Shown: positions 9,315 through 18,039, counted from the stretch's first letter. The stretch: 64,000 nucleotides of DNA from Sinorhizobium sp. A49 (GCF_002002725.1 NZ_MUNW01000059.1:62001-126000); one strand, 5' to 3'. The notes: generated by a model not told the origin, from the letters alone. Made by a program: numbers and translations.

Positions 9315-10523
9315 ATGACGAAAGTCTTCGTTTACGACCACGTGCGCACGCCGCGCGGCCGTGGCAAGAAGGACGGATCGCTGCACGAAGTGCCGTCCGT
9401 TCGCCTTGCGGCCAAGATGCTGGAGGCCGTGCGTGACCGCAACGGGCTCGATACGGCGACCGTCGACGACATCATCATGGGTTGCGTCGATCCGGTCATG
9501 GATGCCGGCGCTGTGATCCCGAAGGCAGCCGCCTTCGAAGCAGGTTATTCCACCCGCGCGCCCGGGATGCAGATCTCGCGCTTCTGTGCGTCGGGCCTCG
9601 ATGCCGTCAACTTCGGCGCGGCCAAGATCGCCCAGGGCGCCGACGACATCGTCATTGCCGGAGGCGTCGAATCGATGTCGCGCGTCGGCCTCGGCATGTC
9701 CGGCGGCGCCTGGTTCATGGATCCCTCCGTCAACCTGCCGGGCTATTTCATGCCGCAGGGTGTGTCGGCAGACCTGATCGCCACCAAGTACGGTTTCAGC
9801 CGCGACGACGTCGATGCCTATGCCGTCGAAAGCCAGAAACGCGCCGCCCATTCCTGGGAAAAGGGCTACTTCAAGAAATCGGTCGTGCCCTTCAAGGACC
9901 AGAACGGGCTCACTATCCTCGACCGCGACGAGCATATGCGTCCCGGCACCGACATGCAGGCGCTCGCCTCGCTCAACCCGTCGTTCCAGATGCCGGGCGA
10001 AATGGGCGGCTTCGAAGCCGTCGGCATCCAGGCACATCCCGAGATCGAGAAGATCAACTACGTGCATCATGCCGGCAACTCCTCGGGTATCGTCGATGGT
10101 GCGGCCGCCGTACTGCTCGGCTCCAAGGCCGGTGGCGAAAGCATGGGCCTCAAGCCTCGCGCCCGCATCCGCGCCTTCGCCAATATCGGCTCCGACCCGG
10201 CGCTGATGCTGACCGGCCCGGTCGACGTGACCGAGAAGTTGCTGAAGCGCGCCGACATGAAGCTCTCCGACATCGATCTCTTCGAGCTCAACGAAGCCTT
10301 TGCCGCCGTGGTGCTGCGCTACATGCAGGCCTTCGACATTCCGCACGACAAGATCAACGTCAACGGCGGCGCGATCGCCATGGGCCATCCGCTCGGCGCC
10401 ACCGGCGCGATGATCCTCGGCACCGTGCTCGACGAGTTGGAACGGCGCGATCTCAACACTGCTCTCGTCACGCTGTGCATCGGCGCCGGCATGGGCACCG
10501 CCACGATCATCGAAAGGGTCTGA
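9315..10523 (+). CDS. fadA: Acetyl-CoA C-acyltransferase (thiolase)
   Basis: This 402-residue thiolase cleaves 3-ketoacyl-CoA with CoA in the last beta-oxidation step. The nucleophile C91 lies in SRFCASGLDAV. H358 is in GGAIAMGHPLGATGA and the second cysteine C388 in CIGAGMG, so the catalytic set is complete. It begins 55 bp after the acyl-CoA dehydrogenase with a strong AGGGAGATGAG ribosome site and is followed after 2 bp by the lipoprotein gene, which supports one operon. The closeness to fadB favours a degradative role over acetoacetyl-CoA synthesis for polyhydroxybutyrate. Confidence 0.94.
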   Translation: MTKVFVYDHVRTPRGRGKKDGSLHEVPSVRLAAKMLEAVRDRNGLDTATVDDIIMGCVDPVMDAGAVIPKAAAFEAGYSTRAPGMQISRFCASGLDAVNFGAAKIAQGADDIVIAGGVESMSRVGLGMSGGAWFMDPSVNLPGYFMPQGVSADLIATKYGFSRDDVDAYAVESQKRAAHSWEKGYFKKSVVPFKDQNGLTILDRDEHMRPGTDMQALASLNPSFQMPGEMGGFEAVGIQAHPEIEKINYVHHAGNSSGIVDGAAAVLLGSKAGGESMGLKPRARIRAFANIGSDPALMLTGPVDVTEKLLKRADMKLSDIDLFELNEAFAAVVLRYMQAFDIPHDKINVNGGAIAMGHPLGATGAMILGTVLDELERRDLNTALVTLCIGAGMGTATIIERV

Positions 10524-10525
10524 CG

Positions 10526-10936
10526 ATGAAAGCGACCCGCCGCACGCTTCTCGGACTGATGGGACTGGGGCTGCTTGCAGTCTCGGCTTGCGTCTCCGAA
10601 GACGAAGGCGGCGACAGCTTCACGCTGACCGGTGCGATCTCCAATGTCGCCAACGGCCCGGTTCCGGCCGGCACCGTCACCATCCGGCTCGAGGAGCAGG
10701 GCGTGATGGATGTGGCCGCCAAACTGATCGCCGAAACGTCCGTTTCGAGCGACGGCAAGGCCAACCGCGTGCCCTTCGTGCTGCAGGTGCCGAAGCCCGA
10801 GCTCGACAAGGCCGTCGACGCGGGCTTCACCGTCCGCATCGAGCGCGACGGCAAGCTGATCGCCACCAACACCACCAAACAACGTTACAGCGGCGGATCG
10901 AATATCGCGCTGCGCATCGAACCCATTCTCTACTGA
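10526..10936 (+). CDS. YbaY/YscW-type lipoprotein embedded in the fad operon
   Basis: This 136-residue protein begins with an Arg-rich n-region and hydrophobic stretch ending in the lipobox AVSAC, so C22 should be lipidated. The mature part has the beta-sandwich pattern of PF09619 (YscW / YbaY family): a strand with PVPAGTVTIRLEEQ, a VMDVAAKLIAET helix and VPFVLQVP. E. coli YbaY is an outer-membrane-associated lipoprotein; its function is poorly defined. The ATG lies two bases after the fadA stop, and fadB follows 11 bp later, so it is translated from the beta-oxidation mRNA. No ribosome site stronger than GAAAGGG inside fadA is seen. Its role in lipid use is unknown. Confidence 0.85.
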   Translation: MKATRRTLLGLMGLGLLAVSACVSEDEGGDSFTLTGAISNVANGPVPAGTVTIRLEEQGVMDVAAKLIAETSVSSDGKANRVPFVLQVPKPELDKAVDAGFTVRIERDGKLIATNTTKQRYSGGSNIALRIEPILY

Positions 10937-10947
10937 GGGGGAGAACC

Positions 10948-13164
10948 ATGACGAAGTATACCAATTTCAAGATCGAGACCGATGCCGACGGCATTGCCCT
11001 GGTCACCTGGGACATGCCTGAAAAGTCGATGAACGTCTTCACCCAGGAGGTGATGGAAGAGCTGAACGCCATCGTCGAGGAGACGACAGCCGATGCCGCC
11101 GTCAAGGGCGTCGTCTTCACCTCGGGCAAGTCGTCCTTCTCCGGCGGCGCTGATCTCTCGATGATCAAGTCGATGTTCACCTTCCAGCAGGAAGAAAAGA
11201 AGAAGGATCCGGCCAATGCCGCCCAGAAGCTTTTCGACCTCGTCGGCCGCATGACCGGCCTGTTCCGCAAGCTCGAAACCTGCGGCAAGCCGTGGGTTTC
11301 GGCGATCAACGGCACCTGCATGGGCGGCGCTTTCGAGCTTTCGCTCGCCTGCCACGGCCGCGTCGCCTCCAACTCCAAGTCGGTCAAAATCGCGCTGCCT
11401 GAAGTCAAGGTCGGTATTTTCCCGGGCGCCGGCGGCACCCAGCGCGTGCCGCGTCTGACCAACGCGCAGGACGCGCTGCAGATGATGACGACAGGCTCGT
11501 CGCTGACGGCAGCCCGGGCCAAGGCGCTCGGCCTGGTGCATGAAGTCGTCGACGCCGACAAGCTGGTCGATGCCGCCAAGGCGATGATCAAGAACGGCCT
11601 GAAGCCGGTGCAGCCCTGGGACGAAAAAGGCTACAAGGTGCCGGGCGGCGGCATCTGGACCCCGGCCTCGGCCCAGCTCTGGCCGGCTGCTTCCGGCATC
11701 CTGCGCCGCGAGACGCAAGGCAACTACCCAGGCGCGATCGCGATCCTCAAATGCGTCTATGAGGGCCTGCAGGTCCCGTTCGACACGGCCCTGAAGATCG
11801 AGCAGCGCTACTTCACCGAGATTCTGCAGACCACCGAAGCCTTCTCGATGATCCGCTCGCTGTTCGTCTCGATGCAGGAGCTCGGCAAGGGCGCCCGTCG
11901 CCCGGCCGGCGTGCCGAAGTCGGAGTTCAAGCATGTCGGCGTCGTCGGCGCCGGCTTCATGGGCGCCTCGATCGCCTATGTGACGGCTGCCGCCGGCATC
12001 GCCGTGACGCTGATCGACCGCGACATGGAAGCGGCGACCAAGGGCAAGACCCATTCGGAAGGCCTGGTCAAGGATTCCGTCGGCAAGGGCCGTCTGACCA
12101 AGGAAGAAGGTGAAGCGCTGCTCGCCCGCATCACGCCTTCGGCCGACTACAACGACCTGAAGACTGTCAACCTCGTCGTCGAAGCCGTGTTCGAAGATCG
12201 CCAAGTCAAGAAGGACGTGATCGAGAAGGTCGAAGCGGTGATCGGCGAAGACACGATCTTTGCCTCCAACACCTCGACGCTGCCGATCACCGGCCTTGCG
12301 AAGAACTCCAGACGCCCCGGCCAGTTCATCGGCATCCACTTCTTCTCGCCGGTCGAGAAGATGATGCTGACGGAAGTGATCCTCGGCAAGGAGAGCGGCG
12401 ACAAGGCACTCGCCACAGCACTCGACTATGTCGCCGCGATCCGGAAGACGCCGATCGTCGTCAACGACACGCGCGGCTTCTACGTCAACCGCTGCGTCTT
12501 CCGCTACATCCACGAAGCCTATGACATGCTGATCGAAGGCGTGCCGCCGGCGATGATCGAAAATGCCGCCAAGATGGCCGGCATGCCGGTCGGACCGCTG
12601 TCGCTCAACGACGAAGTGGCGATCGACCTCAGCCAGAAGATCCTGAAAGCCACCGTCGCCGATCTCGGCGAAAAGGCCGTCGATCCCAAGCACATGGCGC
12701 TGATCAACAAGATGGTCGACGACCTCGACCGTCGCGGCCGCAAGAACGGCAAGGGCTTCTACGAGTATCCGGCCAAGCCGGCGAAGAAGTATCTGTGGCC
12801 GGAACTGAAGACGCTCTATCCGCAGAAGAACGCCGACAAGATCGATGTCGAGGTGCTGAAGCAGCGCTTCCTCGCAACGATCGCGCTCGAAGCGGCCCGC
12901 ACCATGGAAGAAGGCATCGTCACCGATCCGCGCGAAGCCGACGTCGGCTCGATCCTCGGTTTCGGCTTTGCGCCCTACACCGGCGGCACGCTCTCCTACA
13001 TCGACGGCATGGGCGCCAAGGCCTTCGTCGCGCTGTGCGAGAAACTCGCCAAGGACTATGGCAGCCACTTCAAGCCGACGGCGCTCTTGAAGGAAATGGC
13101 CGACCGCGGCGAGACCTTCTACGGCCGCTTCGACCCCTATGGCGAGAAGAAGCAGGCGGCTTAA
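10948..13164 (+). CDS. fadB: Fatty oxidation complex alpha subunit: enoyl-CoA hydratase / 3-hydroxyacyl-CoA dehydrogenase
   Basis: This bifunctional enzyme (738 residues) hydrates trans-2-enoyl-CoA and oxidises the 3-hydroxy product with NAD. The N-terminal crotonase domain (about 1-215) keeps an oxyanion-hole glycine motif (SFSGGADL) and two likely catalytic glutamates, E130 in GAFELSLAC and E152 in LPEVKVG. The dehydrogenase part starts at about 328 with the nucleotide motif GAGFMG (334-339), has H464 in GIHFFSPVE, and ends in two C-terminal helical domains. GAGGGGGAG lies just before the ATG. It is the last gene of the operon and is followed by a strong terminator. Confidence 0.95.
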   Translation: MTKYTNFKIETDADGIALVTWDMPEKSMNVFTQEVMEELNAIVEETTADAAVKGVVFTSGKSSFSGGADLSMIKSMFTFQQEEKKKDPANAAQKLFDLVGRMTGLFRKLETCGKPWVSAINGTCMGGAFELSLACHGRVASNSKSVKIALPEVKVGIFPGAGGTQRVPRLTNAQDALQMMTTGSSLTAARAKALGLVHEVVDADKLVDAAKAMIKNGLKPVQPWDEKGYKVPGGGIWTPASAQLWPAASGILRRETQGNYPGAIAILKCVYEGLQVPFDTALKIEQRYFTEILQTTEAFSMIRSLFVSMQELGKGARRPAGVPKSEFKHVGVVGAGFMGASIAYVTAAAGIAVTLIDRDMEAATKGKTHSEGLVKDSVGKGRLTKEEGEALLARITPSADYNDLKTVNLVVEAVFEDRQVKKDVIEKVEAVIGEDTIFASNTSTLPITGLAKNSRRPGQFIGIHFFSPVEKMMLTEVILGKESGDKALATALDYVAAIRKTPIVVNDTRGFYVNRCVFRYIHEAYDMLIEGVPPAMIENAAKMAGMPVGPLSLNDEVAIDLSQKILKATVADLGEKAVDPKHMALINKMVDDLDRRGRKNGKGFYEYPAKPAKKYLWPELKTLYPQKNADKIDVEVLKQRFLATIALEAARTMEEGIVTDPREADVGSILGFGFAPYTGGTLSYIDGMGAKAFVALCEKLAKDYGSHFKPTALLKEMADRGETFYGRFDPYGEKKQAA

Positions 13165-13187
13165 GAAGCTTCCAATAGAACATGCAG

Positions 13188-13217
13188 ACAGGCTCCTCGC
13201 GGAGCCTGTTTTCGTTT
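13188..13217 (+). terminator. Rho-independent terminator of the fadE-fadA-fadB operon
   Basis: A 9-bp stem (ACAGGCTCC / GGAGCCTGT) with a TCGC loop is followed by TTTCGTTT, 23 bp after the fadB stop. Confidence 0.85.
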
Positions 13218-13248
13218 AGGGGCACCCATACGGATAGCCTCCCCTCGG

Positions 13249-13947
13249 CTACCACAAGACCGGGACGTCAGCGCGATTGGCCGGGTCGGCCCAGTAGAGC
13301 GACGGCAGGACTTTGGCGAGATAGCCGAACTCGGTGTAGCAATGCTGCAAGAGGCCGAGGCCGATGGCATCGGGCACCGGATGGCTGGCGCCAGCATCCA
13401 GGCCGAGGATGAAGCGACTGCGCAGCACCGCGCCCTGGTCGGTATCGCGCACCACATGCACCATCTGGCCATCGAGCGGATCACCGTTGTCATCGAGCCG
13501 CGCCGTCTCGCCGAAGCCGATGCGAGCGTAGACGGCGGCTGACGCGTGGCCAGCGGCCAAGGCCTGTTCGAATACAACCTGGCCAAAAACCTCGCCCGGC
13601 TCGTGAAACTTGATGACGGCCGGCACCGGCGGGATGTCGCCGAGACTTTCGACAGCACGAATGGTGGCGCCGACATAGCGTTTTCCCCTGATGCGATGCG
13701 CGTCCCAGCCGTTGTGGGCGACGTGATCGAGCGGGTGCCACCAGGACAGGTGTTCCGTGGTGTCGAAATGCTTGAACCACCAGTCGAGCATACGGCCCTT
13801 GCAGCCGGGAAGCTCGGTCCTGACGGCAACTACCAGGGCGCCCGTGTCGAGCCGGCTGATGCCGGTTTCAAGCCGCATCGGCACGGGGTCGAGAAGGTCG
13901 TTGATATAGCCGATACCAGCGCGGGCGTGGTCGGTGCTGACAGACAT
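13249..13947 (-). CDS. PhlG/phloretin-hydrolase-like C-C bond hydrolase (DAPG hydrolase family)
   Basis: This 232-residue protein resembles the zinc-dependent DAPG/phloretin hydrolase family, which cleaves aryl-ketone C-C bonds (2,4-diacetylphloroglucinol to monoacetylphloroglucinol; phloretin to phloroglucinol). Supporting motifs are WWHPLDH (69-75), DWWFKHF, the acidic KFHEPGE (114-119) and, near the end, LLQHCYTEF, where H202 and E206 form the HxxxE pair expected to bind zinc. The other ligands are probably among H71, H75, H84 and E116. It is shorter than PhlG (about 290). The divergent TetR gene and shared palindrome imply ligand-induced expression. The substrate is unknown; plant or microbial phloroglucinol derivatives are plausible. 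Confidence 0.78.
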   Translation of the reverse strand: MSVSTDHARAGIGYINDLLDPVPMRLETGISRLDTGALVVAVRTELPGCKGRMLDWWFKHFDTTEHLSWWHPLDHVAHNGWDAHRIRGKRYVGATIRAVESLGDIPPVPAVIKFHEPGEVFGQVVFEQALAAGHASAAVYARIGFGETARLDDNGDPLDGQMVHVVRDTDQGAVLRSRFILGLDAGASHPVPDAIGLGLLQHCYTEFGYLAKVLPSLYWADPANRADVPVLW

Positions 13948-13973
13948 GTTTCATCCTCTTTCGCGAGAAATGC

Positions 13974-14002
13974 ATTTAGGAAACGTTGAACGTTTCCTAA
14001 AT
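13974..14002. promoter_or_regulatory. Perfect 29-bp palindrome, likely TetR operator
   Basis: Two 14-bp arms (ATTTAGGAAACGTT and its exact complement) flank one central G. It lies in the 99-bp gap between the divergent hydrolase and TetR genes, 27 bp before the hydrolase ATG and 45 bp before the TetR start. Position and symmetry suit a dimeric TetR repressor controlling both directions. Confidence 0.82.
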
Positions 14003-14046
14003 ATCAACTATGCCTGTCGGCGAGATTTGTCAAACGGAGCCATGAA

Positions 14047-14679
14047 TTGCAGACGCCCGCGCCGGAGACGCAAAGACAACGGGGCCGCCCGGCAAAGCCC
14101 GAAGAAGCGCTTGCCGAGATGGTGATTGCTGCCGCGACGCAGCTTCTGCTCCAGCGCGGCTATGCGGCGATGACCATGGAGGCGGTCGCCAGGCACGCCG
14201 GCATCGCCAAGAAGACGGTCTATCGCTTCGCACCCGACCGGGAAGCGCTGTTCGGCCTGATCGTGAAGAACTGGACGGATACGTTCCTGCCCGCCTTCAC
14301 CACCGAGGCGAAAACCGCCGACGAGGTGCCGGCTCTCTTGGAGGCGATCCTGTCGACCATCGCGGAGCGGGTGCTTTGCGAGGACGCAGTCGGCCTGTTC
14401 CGGCTGCTCGTCGGCGACATCCCGGCGCGGGAGGACATCCTCTCGATCTATGATCGCAATGGGATCGAGCGCTCCCGCGCCCTGCTCGCCGACTGGCTCG
14501 CCCGCCACAAGGCCCGCGGCCTCATCGAGGTTGCCGATCCCACGATCACGAGCGACCTGATCCTGTCGACGGTGATCGCCGAACCTCTGCGACGCATGGC
14601 ACTCGGCCTGGCACAGCCTGTCCCGGCAACGGATATCCGTCCGCGGATCAAGGCAGCGTTGGCACTCCTGCGCCTCTAG
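14047..14679 (+). CDS. TetR/AcrR family transcriptional regulator
   Basis: This 210-residue regulator has an N-terminal TetR helix-turn-helix (about 25-70: AAATQLLLQRGYAAMTMEAVARHAG then KKTVYRFAPDREALF) and a C-terminal ligand-binding domain rich in helices. It starts with TTG: GGAG lies 7 nt upstream of TTG 14047, whereas ATG 14042 has 2-nt spacing and opens a 27-codon frame only. It is divergent from the PhlG-like hydrolase and shares with it a 29-bp perfect palindrome, so it probably represses that gene and itself. In the DAPG system of pseudomonads, TetR regulators PhlF and PhlH fill comparable roles. The ligand is unknown. Confidence 0.9.
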   Translation: MQTPAPETQRQRGRPAKPEEALAEMVIAAATQLLLQRGYAAMTMEAVARHAGIAKKTVYRFAPDREALFGLIVKNWTDTFLPAFTTEAKTADEVPALLEAILSTIAERVLCEDAVGLFRLLVGDIPAREDILSIYDRNGIERSRALLADWLARHKARGLIEVADPTITSDLILSTVIAEPLRRMALGLAQPVPATDIRPRIKAALALLRL

Positions 14680-14806
14680 GACCAAACGATCAAACCGCGG
14701 CGTACGGCTTGCTTGCCGCCACGCCGGCCGCAATCCGCCGACGCCGTGAGCGTTGACCGGCGACTTGCGCAGGCGCATCCTCCGGTTTGCCAGAGGGGAA
14801 CACGCC

Positions 14807-15643
14807 ATGAGCGAGCCTGATCTCTATCTGCTTGGGCGCGCCGGGCCCGAGGAAGAACGGTTGAAACGGCAGATCGCCAATCTCGCCCCCGACTCCGACC
14901 AGCAACTCGAGCGGATTGCTATTCGACCGGGCGAACGCGTCCTCGATCTCGGCTGCGGTCCCGGCGGGGTGCTGCATCTGCTCGGCAAACGCGTAGGAGC
15001 CACAGGCTCGGTCCTCGGCATCGAGCGCGACGCCCACTTCGTCGAGCTGGCGCGCCGGTTCGTCGCGAGCCATGCCCTGCCGCAGGTGGACGTGCGAGAG
15101 GGCGACGCCTACGCCACCGGTCTGCCGCGCGGCTCGTTCGACGGCGCCCATATGCGCCTCGTGCTCGTCAATGTGCCCGAGCCGGAGCGCATCGTGCGCG
15201 AGATGGTTTCCCTGGTGAAACCGGACGGCTGGATCGCCAGCTTCGAGGCCGATTTCCTCGCCCATATCTGCGACCCGCCGCTTGCGGCTTGGGATCGCCT
15301 TCTTGCCGCCTATGTCGCCTATTCGGCGGCGCGTGGCATCGACCTGCATATCGGGCGGCGCACGCAGCGGCTCTTCCGTGCGGCTGGCGTCGAGGCGCTC
15401 AGCACGGATGCCGTCGTCCACGTCTATCCGCCCGGCCATGATCGCCGGCCGATCCTGCGCGATTTCATCGCCAATGTCCGCAAGGAACTGATTGACGAAG
15501 GCTTCATCGACCGCGCCGAACTCGATGCCGATCTGCAGGCGCTCGATCGGCACCTCGCCGATCCCTCGGTGCTCGTCACCTCGCATCTGTTCTTCAGAGT
15601 GACCGGTCGCATCCCCGGCACGCGACAGGCACCCGAGCACTGA
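14807..15643 (+). CDS. SAM-dependent class I methyltransferase
   Basis: This 278-residue protein has the Rossmann SAM-binding motif I VLDLGCGPGG (45-54), an acidic residue closing strand 2 (GIERD), and a MRLVLVNVPEPERIVREM segment corresponding to post-motif regions of ubiquinone/menaquinone-type methyltransferases. The C-terminal 130 residues are helical and probably define the substrate pocket. ATG 14807 is preceded by AGAGGGGAA; an in-frame start 54 bp upstream lacks this and adds a basic tail. The substrate cannot be inferred. It follows the TetR gene in the same direction with a 127-bp gap, so co-regulation is possible but not shown. Confidence 0.85.
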   Translation: MSEPDLYLLGRAGPEEERLKRQIANLAPDSDQQLERIAIRPGERVLDLGCGPGGVLHLLGKRVGATGSVLGIERDAHFVELARRFVASHALPQVDVREGDAYATGLPRGSFDGAHMRLVLVNVPEPERIVREMVSLVKPDGWIASFEADFLAHICDPPLAAWDRLLAAYVAYSAARGIDLHIGRRTQRLFRAAGVEALSTDAVVHVYPPGHDRRPILRDFIANVRKELIDEGFIDRAELDADLQALDRHLADPSVLVTSHLFFRVTGRIPGTRQAPEH

Positions 15644-15659
15644 CAGCCGGTATCGACTG

Positions 15660-16562
15660 TTACGTCTGCGGGCCGGCCCCTTGAACGGCAGCGGTTCGCC
15701 GATGCGCCAGGCGCTCGCCGACGATGATCGTCACGCCAGCAATAAAGATCAGGCCGGCACCGGCAAAGACGTTGCTGGCGGGGATATCGCCCCAGATCAG
15801 GAAACCGAGGCCGAAGGCCCAGACGAGCGAGGTGTATTCGAACGGCGCGATCACCGAGATCGGCGCCCGGCGCATGCCCTCGAACATCGCATATTGGCCG
15901 ATGCCGGCAATCACCCCGGTTCCGGCCATCAGGGCCAGGTCGAACAGCGCCGGTGGCGTCCAGTAGAAACCGACGACAACACCCGTCATGCCGATGAAGA
16001 AGACGTTGGAGATCGTCATCTGCGTCAGCGTCGTCTCCTGGAGCGCAGTCTTGCGCAACATCACCGTGCCGATCGCCCAGAAGACGGCGGCCATCAGCGC
16101 CAGGAAGACCGGCAGCGACAGCTTCATGCCGGTTCCGAGCGGATCGCAGGCCACCAGCACGCCGACGAAACCGAGCAGCACGGCGAACCAGCGGATCGGT
16201 GGCACGTCTTCCTTCAGGATCGGCACCGCCAAGAGCGTCACCACGATCGGCGCGGCGTAATAGAGCGTGGTCATCTCGGCAAGACCGAGATCCCGGGCCG
16301 CGTTGAAGTAGGAAAGCCAGGCGGCGAGCAGCAACAGGTTGCGCACGAACAGCGGCTTGACGACCGGCGACGAAATCGCCCGGCGCACCAGCTTGCCCCG
16401 GCCGATGACCAGGCAAAGCAGGAGAATGGTGATGCTGCGGGTGAACAGGATCTGCCAGACGGAATAACCGACCACGAGCCATTTGACCGACGCATCCTGC
16501 AGCGAGAACAGGAAATAGGAAAACGTCGTCATCACGATGCCGGAAAGCACTGTCTTGTTCAT
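15660..16562 (-). CDS. EamA/DMT superfamily transporter
   Basis: This 300-residue membrane protein has ten predicted hydrophobic segments arranged as two EamA halves, the usual form of drug/metabolite transporters that export amino acids, nucleosides or other small molecules. Characteristic features are the first-helix DASVKWLV segment and the second-half GIGQYAMFEGMRRAPISVIAPFEY region. ATG 16562 was chosen because hydrophobicity begins right after MNKTVLSG; the in-frame upstream region is Pro- and Ala-rich and unlike a transporter. No clear ribosome site is visible, so the start is less certain. The gene converges on the methyltransferase with a 16-bp gap. Confidence 0.85.
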   Translation of the reverse strand: MNKTVLSGIVMTTFSYFLFSLQDASVKWLVVGYSVWQILFTRSITILLLCLVIGRGKLVRRAISSPVVKPLFVRNLLLLAAWLSYFNAARDLGLAEMTTLYYAAPIVVTLLAVPILKEDVPPIRWFAVLLGFVGVLVACDPLGTGMKLSLPVFLALMAAVFWAIGTVMLRKTALQETTLTQMTISNVFFIGMTGVVVGFYWTPPALFDLALMAGTGVIAGIGQYAMFEGMRRAPISVIAPFEYTSLVWAFGLGFLIWGDIPASNVFAGAGLIFIAGVTIIVGERLAHRRTAAVQGAGPQT

Positions 16563-16865
16563 GGAAAGCCCCGAAGGCAGCCGGGAGAGACCGGCGGCAG
16601 CGCCCGTCTGATAGCGCGCAGCCGCCTTTGGTGGAAGAGCTGCCGACGGGTCGCCCTGTGGCGAAATCTTGGTGTGGCACCACGACCAAGGCTTGATGGA
16701 GATCAGACCTCGCACCGTCCTCCGCGCTACAGATGGGTCGACGGGGCCGGATCGGCCCCCGACGTTGCGCAGAATATCTCAGTCCCGCAGCCACTGGACG
16801 ATAGGCAGATTGATGCGCAATGTTGTAGATGACGCCTCTATTGCCGCGAAACCGGGTCTTCAAAG
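16563..16865. other. Divergent EamA / LysE intergenic region
   Basis: No gene is supported in these 303 bp. An imperfect inverted repeat with CTTGG and CCAAG ends (about 16669-16693) and GGCCGGATCGGCC (16745-16757) could be operators for the two divergent exporters. Both are weak. Confidence 0.45.
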
Positions 16866-17447
16866 ATGCAGCCGCTCGCCTTCACCCTCGCCGCTCTCGT
16901 GCTGTTGGCCACACCCGGCCCGACCAACACGTTGCTGTGGCTTTCGGGCGCATCCGCCGGCTTCAAGCGCTCGACGCCGCTGCTCCTGGGCGAGCTTGGC
17001 GGCTATCTCTCGGTCATCATCCCGACCGTGGCGCTGCTCGCGCCGTTTCTGGCGGCCCATCCGCAGATCGGGTTGGCACTCAGGGTCGTCGCGGCCTGCT
17101 GGGTGCTCTTCCTTGCCTACGCACTCTGGACCACCGGCGACGACAGCCGGGCGTCGAACGACATCACCATTCGGCAGGTGTTCGTGACGACGCTTCTCAA
17201 CCCAAAGGCACTGATCGTGGCACTGATGCTTCTGCCGCAGACGGGCCTTGCGGCGACGCTGCCCTGGATTGCCGGATTTTCGCTGCTGGTCGTTGTCGGC
17301 GGTTCGCTGTGGATCGGTGCCGGAGCCATGCTCGTGCAACTCTCGCGTAGCGCGCGAACGTCGCGTCTGCCGCGCCGCATTGCCGCCATCTGCCTTGCCG
17401 TGTTTTCCTTCGGCATTGCCGGCAGCGCGCTTGCCGCGCTCGCCTGA
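16866..17447 (+). CDS. LysE/RhtB family translocator
   Basis: This 193-residue, six-helix membrane protein resembles LysE/RhtB amino-acid exporters: helix 1 runs into ATPGPTNTLLWLSGASAGF, the usual TPGP motif, and helix 3 follows a short loop after LAYALW. A TTLLNPKALIVALMLLP segment (about 107-123) matches the conserved NPKA motif. These proteins export basic or neutral amino acids and related compounds; the cargo here is unknown. The ribosome site is poor. It is divergent from the EamA exporter gene. Confidence 0.87.
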   Translation: MQPLAFTLAALVLLATPGPTNTLLWLSGASAGFKRSTPLLLGELGGYLSVIIPTVALLAPFLAAHPQIGLALRVVAACWVLFLAYALWTTGDDSRASNDITIRQVFVTTLLNPKALIVALMLLPQTGLAATLPWIAGFSLLVVVGGSLWIGAGAMLVQLSRSARTSRLPRRIAAICLAVFSFGIAGSALAALA

Positions 17448-17465
17448 CACCAGTCGCCCATCGGA

Positions 17466-17939
17466 TCAGGCGGCAGCCGCAGCCTCGCCCAATTCGACTG
17501 CGAGCGCCGCGATCAACTCTTCCCAACCCTGGCGCCGATAGGCGACCTGATCGAGACCATCGAGGAACGCCGCCTGTTCGGTGAAGACGATGCGCGCGCC
17601 GGCGCCGTGCGGCTGAATATCGACCGTTGCCACCGAAGCGGAAATCCGCCGGTCGTTTTCCGCCATGGTATAGGCCGAAATGATGCGCCGGTTCTCGACG
17701 ATGTCGAGGTAGATCGTGTCGTTGTAGTAGAACGTCTTGCCGTCCTTGCTGAACCGGCCGCTCTCGCGCCCGCCGACGCGGAAGTCGTGGCTGTACTCTG
17801 TGACGGGCCAGCCGTCAGCGTTGACGAACCAGCGGTGGTGCGCTGCCGGATCGGCAAAGGCATGAAAGACCTGTTCGGGCGTCGCCTTGAAAACGCGCTC
17901 GATGGTGAAGCTCGCATGTTCCACGGAATTGGTGCTCAT
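17466..17939 (-). CDS. SRPBCC / AHSA1-domain protein
   Basis: This 157-residue protein has the START-like AHSA1 fold: an opening IERVFKATPEQVFHAFADPAAHHRWF helix-strand unit, a central GGRESGRFSKDGKTFYYNDTIYLDIVENRRI sheet, and the closing long helix GLDQVAYRRQGWEELIAALAVEL. Such proteins bind hydrophobic ligands in a cavity, and many are controlled by a neighbouring small regulator. AGAGGAGA lies before ATG 17939; a longer frame adds 25 residues without support. It is divergent from an HxlR regulator with a shared inverted repeat between. The ligand is unknown. Confidence 0.88.
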   Translation of the reverse strand: MSTNSVEHASFTIERVFKATPEQVFHAFADPAAHHRWFVNADGWPVTEYSHDFRVGGRESGRFSKDGKTFYYNDTIYLDIVENRRIISAYTMAENDRRISASVATVDIQPHGAGARIVFTEQAAFLDGLDQVAYRRQGWEELIAALAVELGEAAAAA

Positions 17940-18014
17940 GATCGTCTCCTCTTGATCCGGCCCCAGGGTTCTGGCGCGAACGGTGCTCAGCCCGCGCTCG
18001 AACCAACGGCCCAA

Positions 18015-18039
18015 AACTGCTTTTATTTCAAAAGCAGTT
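18015..18039. promoter_or_regulatory. Inverted repeat, likely HxlR operator
   Basis: Perfect 10-bp arms (AACTGCTTTT / AAAAGCAGTT) with a 5-bp spacer lie between the divergent AHSA1 and HxlR genes. A further half-site, AAGCAGTTTT, is at 18069-18078 just before the HxlR ribosome site. Confidence 0.7.

Noticed and set aside
10930-13068. A 712-codon frame opposite fadB, and similar long frames opposite fadE, KdpD and pstC
   Set aside because: All are antisense mirrors of well-identified enzymes, with His/Arg/Asp-rich translations typical of spurious high-GC frames.
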